Positions 33,973-46,255 are shown, counted from the stretch's first letter. The stretch: DNA of 64,000 bases from Antitrichia curtipendula (GCA_951230915.1 OX579635.1:38440001-38504000); one strand, 5' to 3'. A program made the numbers and translations. Notes: a model not told the origin generated them from the letters alone.

Positions 33973-34842
33973 TTAACCTCTAAAGGACCAAGGAGCCCAC
34001 TTTGGGCTTTTTGAGAACTAGGATAAATTCTATTGACTTCATAATTTCAAAATTTTTTGCATGAATTTTTTAGAATAGAAGGATCTCATCACATTCTGTG
34101 TGAAGCTTTGTTTCATGTTATATTGATAAACATTGCAAAAGTTAGATGGATTTTTTGATTTCAATATCAAACCAGGTAGCAAAAAATATATTCTAAAAAA
34201 ATATTAATTATTTTTTGGAATTGTATAGATTCATATCTACTAAAAAAATGTGAACCATTGAATTCCAAATAATGAAGTAAAAGTTATTAAGATTTTTCTT
34301 TTATGGGCAATGAAGGTAGAAAAAACATATGAAGTTGTCGTTTGCTCTCAATTTAAAAATAATAAAAATAAAAAAAAAACAAAAGACATTGACTGTTTAC
34401 TAAAATATTCTCACCATTCAAATTAACAATTCTAAAATTCTTCCAAAATTTATTAGTATATTAGTTATATTTTTCACTCAATAACACCTTCTACTTTACA
34501 GTTTAAAAAATAAAATGAATATGAAATTTTTTTTTATGAAATTTTTTAATATATTTTAAAGTTATAGGACACATGTTTGTTTTCTAAAAATGTTAAAAGA
34601 CAAAACTTCACCTTTTGCAAGGACTAGAAAAGACTACATTTTGAAGTTTGGGCACATTGAACTTGCAATCAGTGTAGATATTCACTGTAAAATTTTGGGA
34701 CAATGTACTTGAACAAGTTAACCAAAAGATTATACATTTGGTTTTGTTAAAAAATAAATATTGATGAAGTTTTGACCTTGCTTTGAGACAAGTATTTTGA
34801 AGCAATTTTAGGCCTCTAAACACAATGGTCCTTTAGGGGTAA
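33973..34842. mobile_element. TTAA-flanked piggyBac-like element, 870 bp
   Basis: TTAA (33973-33976) is followed by CCTCTAAAGGACCAAGG. The right end reads AATGGTCCTTTAGGGG and then TAATT, a slightly altered TTAA. The inverted ends match those at 61234-61831. The interior is AT-rich and non-coding. Confidence 0.55.
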
Positions 34843-34844
34843 TT

Positions 34845-37800
34845 CAATTATTTCATCCAACACTAATACAATCACTACTAATGCTAACTTCTATTGAATC
34901 CAAAATTACATAAATTTTCAAGGTGAACCAATATAGTAGTTCACAATACATTAAATAAAAATTGATATGTTGTAATCTTCAATATTTTTTGAATATCTCA
35001 AATAAAATTAATTTTTATTTCACTGAATTTCAATAGAATTTTGTTCAAAGATTCACAATAACCAAACTTCATTGATCCAAAAGTGTCTAAATTAATGTGA
35101 GATTTCCTTGTACTATTCTAATTTTCAAACAAATTGAATTAACTCCTAAATACCTAGTGTTTCCTTGGGGACAAATGAATGTTCAGGCAAGTTCTTATTA
35201 GATTTCAACTTTTAGTGCAATTTTGTGAAACTTTTTTGAAGATAGGAAAAACAACCATCATAAAGAGAGTATAATTTTATTTTAGTTTGTGCTCATTAGC
35301 AAAAGTTATGCCACAATAAGCTCAAAAAGTTTTAGATTGCTAAGCAAAAAAATAAACCTACAACAACTTTTAAATTAAAAAATTAAAAATTGGTTTCCTA
35401 TAGATTATATTTTGACTATATGGAATGTTTTTATTCATCCATTTGGATTAGTAATGTGAAAATTTGGAATTTCTTGTTTTGCAAGCAATCATAGATTTTT
35501 TTTGAAAAAATCATGTATTGTTTTTTTTTAAACTCAATTTTCACAAATAGTTCTATAAGGTTTAGAATGATTTCTAAAAAAATCATATAATTGGAATTAT
35601 CATATCTTAATTCCATCTTATAACTATTAATAATTTTGTTTCCTAAAATCTTGTACTTGCACCAACTTAACAATTTTTTAACCCTTAAAACTTTGAGCGA
35701 CCCCAAATGGGTCAATCCCATTTTTAAAAATAATTTATGGTCTTAGGAATGTGAAGAGTTACATGAACTTGGGATTATTCTAAGAAAATAAAGTTAGCTA
35801 TCAAGTGGTGTATTTAGATTTAGAATAAGATTCACTATCGAATTTACAAATTTTTCTAATTCATGGGAATTTAGGATTGTAGCAAAGTCATAAAATAGAG
35901 GAACTTTGGCCAATAAGGTAGAAGCATGTGTTCATAGGCAGTAGAGTTACAATTGTGCCACTGGGTTGGGAGAGAGGCAATTGGAGACTTTTGGCACACC
36001 TTTAGAGGCAACGCGTGGCACATTATATGTGATGAACATCCTGTTGGACATTGATGATGGTTGAAATTTATCGTTTATGGCCTTTTTCAATGCATTGCCC
36101 AATAGTGGATTACACTTGGAATGGCAGTTTTTTTTGTTTTTAAACTTTGTCCAGTCTCAAGGTACAAACAACTATTAGAATACACATCTTGCACATGGAT
36201 TTGAACTATTTTTCAATTTTTTTTCCTGCTATGTGGCTCTTGATTTGTAACAATTCTTCCATTTATCTTATAATTTTTTATATTTAACAATAAATGGTTC
36301 ATTATTGCAAGACCATCTTTCACTCATTTTTGGTCCTAAAAATGCAAGACTTGTTTTTATGCATGTGCAATTTGGTTACCTTGAGAAATGAGCATAGGAT
36401 GCCAACTTTCTAAAATGTTATTTGTCCAAAAGCGCCACCTAGTCAAAGCACAATTTACACTACGCCAAAATATTGATTTCCTCGAAGTACACTTCACTTC
36501 TATATTATAATCTTGCAATCTATGACTTGAATCTAAACCAAAATTGTATAGAAATGATAAAAGTGGCTTTCTATAAGATTTTTCCTAAAAGTAACTCACC
36601 TTACTCTAAGCTTCAATTTTTTATAATTTACAAAATAAATATTGAAATACTTTGTAAATGGCTTTATAATTTGAAGGTTAAATTAAAAAATCAAATTAAA
36701 AAAACTCTTTCCTAGAATTTCAACTCATTTTTTCAACATGTACTTTTTGAATTCAAAATTGTAGTGCAAAAACTATAAGCTAAGAAGATTCAAAGTCTTG
36801 TAATCTAGTCAAACAAGGTGCAAAGACACTTTTTATTCTAGATGCAACATTTTGGGGGAGATTTTGGCACCAAGATGAGGGACTTGGAATCAAAGTTGGG
36901 CATAGCAAAGATGGAGACTTAATGCTAATTCCACGTCTCATATATTGTTTTGTATATAATATAAGAAGAAAAACACTAAACGAAGGATCTTTGAAAGCTT
37001 GCTGAATAACAAATTTTCAACAAATAGTGAGAGAGACACAAGCTTGTGTCAATAGAATTGGTAGTTATGGAACTCTCTGTTTATCTTTGATATCAATTAT
37101 TTCATTGTATTTTCATAATAATTTGGGAGAAATTTAAGGATATTTTTCACAATATTTTGCATTTTTGAATAGATTAAGTTGTCAAAATCATTCAAAGTAA
37201 TTTCAAAGTAGGATAACATGTTACCATGTTTGAATGAATGCAAATATACTTAGATTCATGAAAAAATGGTATTTTACCTATGATCTACATATTATGAATG
37301 TAAATAGATTTATTAGTTCAATCAAGATTGCAAGTTACACTATTCAAAACAAAAACTTTGTTTCATTATTTGTAAATATATCATACAATCAAGAATGGAT
37401 ATATACTATGTAAGAGAGTCTTCAATTCAAAACGTTAGTTTTCTCTATTCATATTGTGAGCCTCTTTAGCAAGAAAATACTAATTCAATTACTTCAAATG
37501 GAACTACACAAGGCATTTTTTATATATGATACCACTAGAGAAAATAATATTGCAAATGGTTAAAGAATGTTATGCTTTTTTTTCTCTCCTATTGGTCAAG
37601 AAATGTTTAAAAGATATCTAAAATTATGGAGGTGCATAATTTAAAGCATTTATAGCATAAAAAATGATCTAGGATGATTTTGCAATAAGTCATTGATTAT
37701 ATCTATGCATGCAATTAAATATAATGTTGCACTAATTTATTTATTTGAAAAAAATTTAAAATTTAAAATTTTCAAAGTATTTTCTCAAGGTGCAAGAAAA

Positions 37801-38250
37801 ATCAACATTAGACTCTCTAAGACATTTGGATAGTGTTCATCTTTTGTCATCATCATTCTAGTAAGTTTTATCGTCGTATTTTGATCCCAAAGTAAGTATT
37901 GCATTTTGGACATTGATGATAATGGATGCACTTACTTAGTTTGCATATTGAGTACCTTCTTGTTATTTTCAAAATTCTTCATCACTTGCCTAAATAATTC
38001 TTTCATAATACACATGGTACTAAATACAAAGACTTCAGTCAAATGTAATCCGTACACACCAAATCATCATACATATTCATTACAAAAAATTTCAGCCCTC
38101 GATAATGCTGTTTAGAAAGCTTTTTCGGCACCCCCCACGGTGCAGTTACAGAAAAATAAAAATAAAAAAATTTAAGTTTTTAAATTTTTTTTAAAATTTA
38201 AAAATATAAAAAATATTTTAAAAATATTAAAAATATTAAAAAATTCTCCA
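34845..38250. other. AT-rich intergenic sequence, no gene seen
   Basis: Contains isolated left-type ends of the TTAA family at 35139 (TTAA followed by CTCCTAAATACC) and about 35678 (TTAA followed by CCCTTAAAAC) without clear partners. A lone CACTACGCCAAAA at about 36459 lacks a matching right end. No coding frame above 96 codons, and none protein-like. Confidence 0.5.
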
Positions 38251-38253
38251 GTT

Positions 38254-38280
38254 TGACGTGGCACTAGTAGTGCCACGTCA
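38254..38280. repeat. Perfect 13-bp-arm palindrome with paired ACGTGG cores
   Basis: TGACGTGGCACTA, one G, then TAGTGCCACGTCA. It lies in a run of A/T homopolymers. Each arm contains TGACGTGG, a bZIP-type ACGT core. It could be a binding site or the hairpin end of a decayed element. Confidence 0.8.
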
Positions 38281-38293
38281 GATTCCCCCCAAA

Positions 38294-38324
<31 letters not shown>

Positions 38325-38546
38325 AAAAATCCATTTTTTTCCCTAATTGCACCACAACCTTGCAGAACTCGCGGCCTTTCCAAGGGCTGAATTTTTTTGT
38401 AATGAAAGTCAAGATTTTGATAGATTTTGAAATTATATGGAATCTCCAATCTATACCAACCTTAGTTTTCAAAACTTTGCTCACTTTCATGTCACAATTT
38501 TGGCATTCTAAAATACACCATTTTATCAACTAATATATATGCATTC

Positions 38547-39186
38547 CAAGGTTGACAGGACGTCCAGACGTCGAGACGTCCGCCCGGACGTCCTACGGAC
38601 GTGGGCGCTGACCCCTGGACGTCTTTTGACATACCTGCTTTTTAAGGTTGATCGTCCAGTGGACGGTCGGACGGCCCATCCGCACGGTCGGGCCGTCGGG
38701 ATCGCGGACGGGATCGCGCAAACGGGCCGTCCACTATAACAAAACATGGTAAAAATAACCGCACTCAAAATTGAGTGCGGTTCTTTTCGCCACATTTTTG
38801 TGCAGACGCGCGTAGTGGGCAGTCAGCTTCTTTTGCAATTTCCCACTGCAATTTTTAGAATTTGGGAATGTGTAATATACCATTGGAAAGGTCTTAAAAA
38901 TACCTTTTCAACGGTATATTACACGCTTTCAAATTTCAAAAATTGCAGTGGGAAATTGCAAAAGAAGTTGACTGCCCACTACACGTGCCCGCACAAAAAC
39001 GTGGCAAAAAAAACCGCACTCAATTTTGAATGCGGTTTTTTTTTACCATGCTTTGTTATAGTGATGGGACGGTGACCACTACATCTGCTGTGTCCGCGAC
39101 AACGTCCGCGGACGCTGAATCAGGACGTCTAGACGTCCAGGTTTTGGACGTGATTTGCTCCCAGACGTTTCAATTCGTCAACCCTG
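38547..39186. mobile_element. hAT-like non-autonomous transposon, 640 bp
   Basis: The left end is CAAGGTTGAC (38547) and the right end is the inverted GTCAACCCTG (39186), 9 of 10 bases matching. ATGCATTC is exactly duplicated at 38539-38546 and 39187-39194, the 8-bp duplication typical of hAT elements, whose termini often start CAGGG. Both subterminal regions are rich in GACGTC or ACGTC motifs (for example 38560-38625 and 39100-39170), plausible transposase-binding repeats. GC content is far above the flanks. The interior is a 332-bp foldback and there is no transposase frame. Confidence 0.85.
38732..39063. mobile_element. 332-bp foldback with CACTATAAC ends inside the hAT-like element
   Basis: The left end is CACTATAACAAAACATGG (38732) and the right end is CCATGCTTTGTTATAGTG (39063). 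The inversion continues to the centre (GTGTAATATACC near 38868, GGTATATTACAC near 38920), so nearly the whole segment folds on itself. Smaller hairpins (AACCGCACTCAAAATTGAG) lie within each arm. It may be a separate MITE nested in the hAT-like element or its native centre. No clear target duplication was seen directly outside it. Confidence 0.8.
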
Positions 39187-39255
39187 ATGCATTCCTATTT
39201 TTTGATTGTCTACTTTTGATGTTGCTTCCAGTATTTTTGGATTAAAATTTTTGGC

Positions 39256-40162
39256 TTAATCCCTAAAGTCCTAGTGACCTCTTGGGAGACAAAATGGATT
39301 TTGAGCAGGCTATTATGGTCTCAAATTTTTTTGTAACTTTTTGAATATTTTTGTGCAGATAGAAAAATGTATTAGCTTCCCCAAACTATAATTTTTATTT
39401 CAGTCAAAGTCTAGGAGCAAAAGTTATGGCACAAAAGCCCTTTTTTTAGTTCAACAGACAAAAAAAAACTTCCAAAAAACTTAAAGTAAAAAATTTTAGT
39501 TTTTTTTGTATAGATTTTATTTAATGTACAAAGGAAGCATTGATTCATCCCATTTGAATTTATTATGTGAAAGTTATGGACAATCTTGTTTCTTGGGCAA
39601 TCAAAGCATCTTCTTGAAAAAATAACATGTAGGATTCATTTCTGACCTCAATTTTCACAATTAAAAAAAAAATTCACAAAGTTAAGATCTATTGCTAGAA
39701 CAATTTCATTGTTGAAATTAGTGAAATTCAATTCCATCTTGGAGCTATTAACAAATTAGTTTTCCCTTCAATCTTGAACCTATTTCTACTTAGCAATTTT
39801 TAATGAGTGAAAACTAAGTGTGTATTAAATTAATTTTTTTAGACTCTCAACTCAATTTTCTATCATAAAAATTATAAATTCAAAATCATTAGTGAAAAAG
39901 CTATAGGTTGTAAAGGTTCAAAGCCAAAAAATGTAGTTGAGCAAGGTGCAAAAAAATTTGCTTCCTTCACTTTAAGCATGAATGTCTTGCAATCTACTGT
40001 TAAAGTTTGTGAAATTTCTTCCACACATTTTTATACTAGTATAGTACAAGAAACTATGGCTAGGGATGCAAAAAGAACATTAAATTTTATTTTTTGCTCC
40101 TTACTCTAAAAAGTTTTGAGTGTTTTTTGATGGAAAAGAGGTCTTGGAACTATTGGAGTTAA
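39256..40162. mobile_element. TTAA-flanked piggyBac-like element, 907 bp, diverged
   Basis: TTAA at 39256 is followed by TCCCTAAAGTCCTAG. The right end is CTTGGAACTATTGGAG followed by TTAA (40159-40162). The interior shares AAAGTTATGGACAATCTTG and ATCTTCTTGAAAAAA with the 6617-7203 copy. No open frame. Confidence 0.5.
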
Positions 40163-40377
40163 AATTGCATTTTATGCACCATAGCAATAATGCTCAAGTC
40201 TACTATTACTTGAACAAACATTTAGGAGATTGAAATTTAGTTTTGAAAGTTGTTGATTCCTCCACAACTTCTCCACATATTTCTACGCCCTATAAAACAT
40301 CTTGATCTTGCCTACGTCTCGACGCCTATGGTTGCTAGCATGTGAGCCTAGGATCTTGAGCCCATGAGCTTAGGCTC

Positions 40378-40650
40378 CTATATTATAAATACCTTTCATG
40401 GTTATAGGATATTTACATTATATGTCTCTATGTTATTGAGGTACCTATGTTATAAATACCTTCTATGGTTATAGAATATTTATATTATAGGTGCCTATGT
40501 TACTAGCACCTTCTGTGGTTATAGGATATTTATATTATAGATGTCTTTATTATAAATACCTATGTTATAAGTACCTTCTATGACTGTAGAGTATTTATGT
40601 TAGAGGTATGTATGTTATAGGCACCTTTAATAGTTGTAGAGTACCTACTT
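40378..40650. repeat. About 60-bp degenerate tandem repeat
   Basis: Units of the form CTATGTTATAAATACCTTCTATGG...ATTTATATTATAGGTG repeat about four times with indels. A shorter related array occurs at 62753-62872. In both places phrases with GAGCCTA precede the array, and the arrays follow a TTAA-family right end. Confidence 0.7.
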
Positions 40651-41501
40651 ACACCTAGGCTCAAGACTTGTAGGCTCACATTTCTAAGCTCACATGCTAA
40701 TGTGTTGTTTCAACAGTTATATATAGTTTCTAATCAAGTAATCATCTGTACTAATTATCCAAAATATAACACCTACATTTAGACCAAAAAATAACAAAAA
40801 AATCTAAATTTAAATAATAAAATATTAAAAATTAAAAATTATAATCATTAATTCATTTTAGAAGATGTACAATCATGAATGAGAGACAATAAGAGTCTAT
40901 AGTCAATTTTTAACACACCTTGAAACAATACTTCGAAAATTTACAATTTAGTCATATGTTCTCCAAATTGCTAGTAGAAAGTAGAAATGAGGTATTTAAG
41001 CACCGAGACATAAGGTAAGAGCCTTCTGCCAAAGATCCATACAACACTAGCTTGCATGGTGTCTAGATGGGCCTTTGGCACCAAGCCCCTATACTACTCC
41101 TTGATGCTCAAATATATCCTTTCAACCAATAAACAATGCATGTTTAAGTACTTTGGATTCCTCTTTTACTTGCCAATAAGATTTAGTAAAAATAAGGCAT
41201 GTTTAATAATAGAAAATATCCTCATTAGTAAGAATCGTGGGGGCACTTAAGGTAAATCAATCTAAGAGAAACAAATCAAAATCTCATCCAATGTCATCTC
41301 CTCAAGAGCTAACATAAACAACCTCTACCGCTTTCACTAACTTACAACCGAGTTTGCAATGACTAGGATTTAGAATTTAGAATTTAGGAAGCTACTCTTG
41401 AAATAAAAGTCTTAGGCATATAGAATCTTCTTTTGAAATGCATTTTAACTTTTGAGGATATCTAGGTACAAAATTATTAAAAATATTAATTTAGTTGATC
41501 A

Positions 41502-41733
41502 ACCCTTAAACGACAAGCTCATCACCATGGAAATCATTTGTTTTAGTACCATGTGAATTGTTAACTTAAACTAATGCAAAAGCACTCATTGGAAGTCAAA
41601 CTATTGTCAATAGATGATCTTCCCTTTTCACAGAAAATTTGGAGGATGAATAGTTGCACTTTTGTCATGCATGGAGAGATTCTTTATCATTCATCGGCTA
41701 GAAAACATCCTCAACGTTGTTTATGGGTTAAAG
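41502..41733. repeat. About 225-bp dispersed repeat
   Basis: It matches 33247-33470 in the same orientation (ATTGGAAGTCAAACTA, AGGATGAATAGTTGCA, TTGTTTATGGGTTAA) and, more weakly and inverted, about 23255-23430. The ends are undefined. Confidence 0.7.
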
Positions 41734-41759
41734 TTCACTCTCAATTCTATGTCAAATTC

Positions 41760-42320
41760 TTGAAATATTGACCCTCAAAGTCTGAACGCCTTTTTTTCCA
41801 TAAATGCCACTCAAAACTGCCATTTCTACTGCAAAGAGCAGAAAACTAATTTTTTTCCCCCCTTGCATATCTAATGGTAAGATTTTGCACTAGACTAGTA
41901 TTAGAATGCAAGGAAGATATTTCAAAAAAATTGACCTTGTAGATTGCACAATATTTGCATTTAAAGTGAAAAAAACAAATTTTTTAACACATTGTTTGAT
42001 TAGATTATTTGATTGTAGATTATTTAATTTAAATTTTTGCAATAATAATTTAGATTTTCAAAAAATTTATGGTGAAAAATTGAGTAGAAAATCAAGGAAA
42101 AGAATTCAACAAAAAAATACTTAATTTTCACTCAATAAAAAATTGTTAAGTTGAAGTATTTTTAAGATTGAAGAAAAAACTAAACCATTAATAGCTCAAA
42201 GATGGAATTAAAACACAATAATCCCAACAATGAGATTGTTCTAGCAAGCAAACTTAACCATGTCTAACAATTTTTTTGAAATATTATAAAAATTGCATTT
42301 AAAAATGAATTCTACGAGTT
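41760..42320. other. Intergenic, with a TTAA-family fragment
   Basis: 41790-41970 resembles the reverse complement of the right half of the TTAA family (CATAAATGCCACTCAAAACTG, ATTTCTACTGCAAAGAG spelled in two blocks) without a preserved terminus. No gene seen. Confidence 0.4.
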
Positions 42321-42383
42321 ATTTATTCAAGAAGATGATGAGATTGCCTGAGAAATAAGATACTCTATTACTTTGAGAAATAA

Positions 42384-42566
42384 GATACTGCCACACTTTG
42401 TATATATGTGGACCAAAGCATTTCCCACGTGCACATTTGACTCAAATCCCCCTTCACGAGTATGGATGTGAACCTCTTTCACCCACTTCAAACCCCCGAC
42501 ACTTGCAGATGCATTCAGGATGCTCATATCTCCTTCACCCTTTGCACAATCGACAGCACGGAACAC
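42384..42566 (-). pseudogene. PPR-repeat protein fragment
   Basis: The frame reads MSILNASASVGGLKWVKEV, then HTREGGFESNVHVGNALVH and IYTKCGSI. This is one and a half pentatricopeptide repeats of the plant PLS type (consensus-like LNACASAGALKWVKEVH and GNALVHMYAKCGS). After CGSI the frame continues only into unrelated residues up to 42327. Upstream, LNEVTFF at about 42655 resembles the preceding PPR helix but is separated by non-PPR sequence. A full PPR protein would have many more repeats, so this is a decayed fragment. Confidence 0.7.
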
Positions 42567-42862
42567 AATTCCAATTCCAAAGTCTGATAGGAGGAACTAG
42601 AAGTCATAGCTTCAATTTCACTCTTCTCTGTAAAGAATGTGACCTCATTGAGCATTGGAAACTCTTTCATGTCCCGAGTTCCTAAAAAGCTAGCAATAAT
42701 AGATTTCAGTACAAAACGTCATATTCAATCAACAAGTGCCTTAAGACATTCAATTCATACACATGGTTAATTTCAATGTGCACACACTATTATCTTTTGA
42801 AAATATGCAAAAATAGACTCCAAATAAAAAATGTAAGTGCAACTACAATTTGTAATGCGTAC

Positions 42863-43908
42863 CTTTGCTTCTCTCGATAGTACTCAGCCAACATGTGCAT
42901 TTGTTCACTATCTGTTTTGGATGTATATCCATCAAATCGTTTTTTTCGAGGAACAAAATTTTTTAAGTGTTTTATCTCACTAAATAATCTACCTCTCACT
43001 GTGTGTACATTTTCATTCAATTCTGCCATAACTAATCTCTCATCATTGCTTTCAATGTGTATCTCTATAGGAACTACACTCACGTCATTACTAAGGTTCA
43101 CCTCCTCAATTCTTGCATTTTCTTGCTCTCTGCGTATTTTCTTATTTTTTTTTCCTTAGTTGATCAAGTTTCTCTACCAAATGAATTACAATGTCTTCCA
43201 CCTCCCATGTCATAGTGACCCCATGAAAAACTAAGGGCTCCATCCTATCCTCCTGTATGTGCTGTCTGGCTGTACAACCACTTTTCAGTGCATAGTCACA
43301 CTTGGCACACTATGCACCCAATCCAATTTATTTTTATTATTTATCCCCCTCAATCCCCCCCCTCCAAATACTTTAAATTAAAAATAATTTAATTTAATTT
43401 TTTTTTTAACCCCCCCCACTCCCCCTCTTTATAATTTTCAGGAAGCAGAAACTACTCCAAACAATATGGGATATGTTTTGCAGTATCTGTATTTGTCTTC
43501 ATATTTGTACATGTATTTGTATTTGTATTTGTATTGTATCTGTGTCCGAGATCGTATCCAAGATCAACGGTTGTGGCGGGGGGGTTGTAATTTTTTTTAA
43601 ATAAAAAATCAACGGCTCTGGTTATTTAGGAGGGAGGGGGGGAACTAATACCAAAATGAAATGGCAGCCTCTTTTCAGTGCATAGTGACCCCATGAAAAA
43701 CTAAGGGCTCCATCCTATCATTCTCAGCTATTTTCAAATTACATATTCTTGTTAACCATTGTTGTTTAGTTTCTGCAATTTTTTGGGGACAATGTATCAT
43801 AGAGTGCTCAAGCCAAGTGTTTGCTTTTTGCATATTTCTGTTATATTTAAACCATTCCGAGGGATAGTTATATGCAAAAACTTTCGTCCATATTTCTTCC
43901 CTTGGACC
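42863..43908 (-). pseudogene. Interrupted coding sequence of unknown family
   Basis: After a splice-acceptor-like TTTATAG, the frame from 43908 reads GPREEIWTKVFAYNYPSEW and stays open for about 76 codons to FHGVTM at 43681. It then stops within a 431-bp insertion. After the second copy of a 39-bp direct repeat (43211-43249) it resumes MTWEVEDIVIHLVEKLDQL, hits a run of nine A (about 43145-43153), and shifts frame to IRREQENARIEEV. It ends REKQR at a donor-like GTACGC (42863). The Glu/Lys/Leu-rich part may be a coiled coil. It looks like a recently broken gene or transposon protein. I recognise no family. A possible upstream exon (MDVQSIPGTVPGN, 44055-43920) has a repeated SIPxxVPGNV motif. 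Confidence 0.45.
43211..43719. repeat. 39-bp exact direct repeat bracketing a 431-bp insertion
   Basis: CATAGTGACCCCATGAAAAA and the next 19 bases occur at 43211-43249 and again at 43681-43719. CTTTTCAGTGCATAGT also appears near 43287 and 43672. Between them lie C-rich and TATTTG-repeat sequence. The arrangement suggests a tandem segmental duplication or insertion that split the minus-strand frame. Confidence 0.75.
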
Positions 43909-44099
43909 CTATAAATTTTAGGAGGCGGCCTAAAAATTTGATCGTAATCTAGTCTCACTCTTTCTCCAACATTACCAGGCACAATCCATGGAATTGATTC
44001 TCTTTCTTCAACATTACCGGGCACTGTCCCTGGAATTGATTGGACGTCCATCACTTCAAAAATCTTTGAAGCTATAAAACAAACAAGATAACACAAAGA

Positions 44100-46250
44100 A
44101 AATCAAGTCAGCATAAAAGTGTACAGCTCTAATGGAGTACCCTAACGTTTGTTGCAAGCTCTCAAAATGGATTAGACTTGGAGACCAAAGACAACATTCC
44201 CTAGTGACCACATGGTTCTGCTAAAATCACAAGTGCAGATGTGCAACAAACCAAGTGAAGAAGCTCAAGGCTCTAACACCTACAACAATAGCTCAACGAG
44301 CTTTAAAATTGACATCCTAAAGGATGAAAGAAGAAACATGCAGCCCAATCCTCTGTTTCACGAGAACCTACCCAAGTTCCCCAAATGACAAGATAATCTT
44401 TCTCCCAAACTAAACACCTGCAAATAAAAATTTGCAAAGATCAAGAACCACAGATTAATAACCTAAAAGCCTTTGCCTTGAATCCATAGTAAGAATTGAC
44501 AAGCTTTGAAAGTGAGGGAGTTCAAGGCCCCCCAAAACCTAAGACAATTGCTCAAAAAGCTTAAAATCTGGACAACTAACAAGAATAGGGAGGCCAATGA
44601 TCTATTTCATCAGAAGTACCCTAAGTGTCCAAGAAAACAACAAAAATTCCTCTCCTAAACTGAAAGCCTGGAATTACATTTAAAAAATCCGAGACACCAC
44701 AATGTTCTAACCTCAATGCTAATCCAAGGTAGAAGTTAACAAACTTGAAAAAGTAGAAGCACAAGATCCAAGCAAACGTGCGAGAAGGCAAGGACCTAGA
44801 GTAGGAGAACCAGACAGTGAAGCTCCTAGTGCAAACCCAGGAGAATTCAACTAAACTAACAAGGGCGGGAATTGTTACTAGATGTGGATACCAGAGTTAG
44901 AACACATGTAAGGACAGAGTAGTAAGAAGGAGCCGTTGGAACTGCAACGGAGAGCCACCGGAACAGTAAGAGAGAGGCCTAGGAAGTGCCCTGCACAACT
45001 GCGATGTGGAAGCCCTAGGTTGCCGCCCGTCTCTCGGTGAGCATCTCACCATCGCTCCATCTCTTGGATATTTCACTTCAAATTTTTTCTGTTTTAAAAA
45101 TGGTATTTCTAAATGTTTTCTCCCTGACGATTCCTGTGCATGTTGTGTGGAGTGAAATATTCAAAGATTTCAAAATGATTTGAAATTGATTGATCAAATT
45201 CAAGTCTTCTTTATTCAAGGCTTGCTTCAACCTTCTAAGGTAAAACCACACACTCAAGGGCTTGTCCGCCTTCATCATGGGCTTTTGTAGACAACAAGGT
45301 TTTTAGCTTATTTTTTAGAGAAAGATAAATGATAGTGCCAAGTAGCGTAAGTGGTTTCATAATTTCAAGTAAGTTTGAGTTAGTTCAGATTTTTCAAAGA
45401 TTGGACATACACACAAATTACTATCAATAGGTTTGCCAAAATGATAACATAGACTCCCTACAAAACAAAAAGAAGAACCTGAGAAAAAACCTTGTGAATT
45501 GCAACAAAAAACAAACAAGAACCCTTATTATAACCAATGGCAATTGGGTGGATGCATGGTTGAGTAGCTCATTTTTGGCAAAAGTCCAAGTCCAAAAAGT
45601 CCTTTCTTGTGAGTAAAATGTTTGGGAGTGAAATATTTGGAAGTGAATTCTATAAGAAAAAAATTCTAAAAAAATTCAAAAAGTCCTTAGCTTTTTGAGC
45701 GCCCTTAGACCTTGAAAATCATTATACCTTAGAAAAAATCATTTTTGTAAAAAAAAATATTGGCTATAAGAAAAAGACTTCATAAAATTCAGTGTTTGAA
45801 TAGTCATTAAAGAGTCCTTTGCCGACATTCAATACGTATTTACACAACAAGATTATAATTTTGTAAAAATTTACTAAAACATCCACTAGAATCATAGTCC
45901 TTCGTATGAATTTAAGAACCTAAACCATCTTTAAAAAGTCCTTGAAAAATGTGTTGACAACAAATTTGTCACACCCATCTTTTTTTAAAAGTCTCCTATA
46001 CTTTCATATTTTGCCACAAAAAAAATTCAACAACATAGTTGTGTTCATAATCAAGTTTAAGACCCTAAAATGAACTCTTTTTTTCAAGTTAAATTTTTCT
46101 AATATACCCAAACCGCATTTGAAAATTTGATAAGTGCAATTTTCAAAAGTGTGACACGATTTTGAGCCCGTCAACCATGCATTCACCCAATTGTAAAGGG
46201 ACCATCAACAAATGTAAAATGGGCTTATAAATAACAACAAAAGCGAGTCT
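44100..46250. other. Intergenic sequence, no gene seen
   Basis: 44.1-45.05 kb is of mixed composition without a frame above about 60 codons. From 45.3 kb it is AT-rich with recurring AAAAAGTCCTT phrases (about 45595, 45678 and 45938) that do not form a regular array. Confidence 0.5.
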
Positions 46251-46255
46251 TCCAT

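Noticed and set aside
36459..36471. CACTACGCCAAAA as the left end of another CACTA element
   Set aside because: No matching inverted right end or target duplication was found downstream in the window.
38526..39245. Frames of 66-109 codons on both strands in the hAT-like element
   Set aside because: They result from the GC-rich inverted repeats and mirror each other on the two arms.
43250..43680. Treating the 431-bp insertion in the unknown frame as an ordinary intron
   Set aside because: No consistent GT-AG pair joins the frame, and the exact 39-bp direct repeats at both sides point to duplication or insertion instead.
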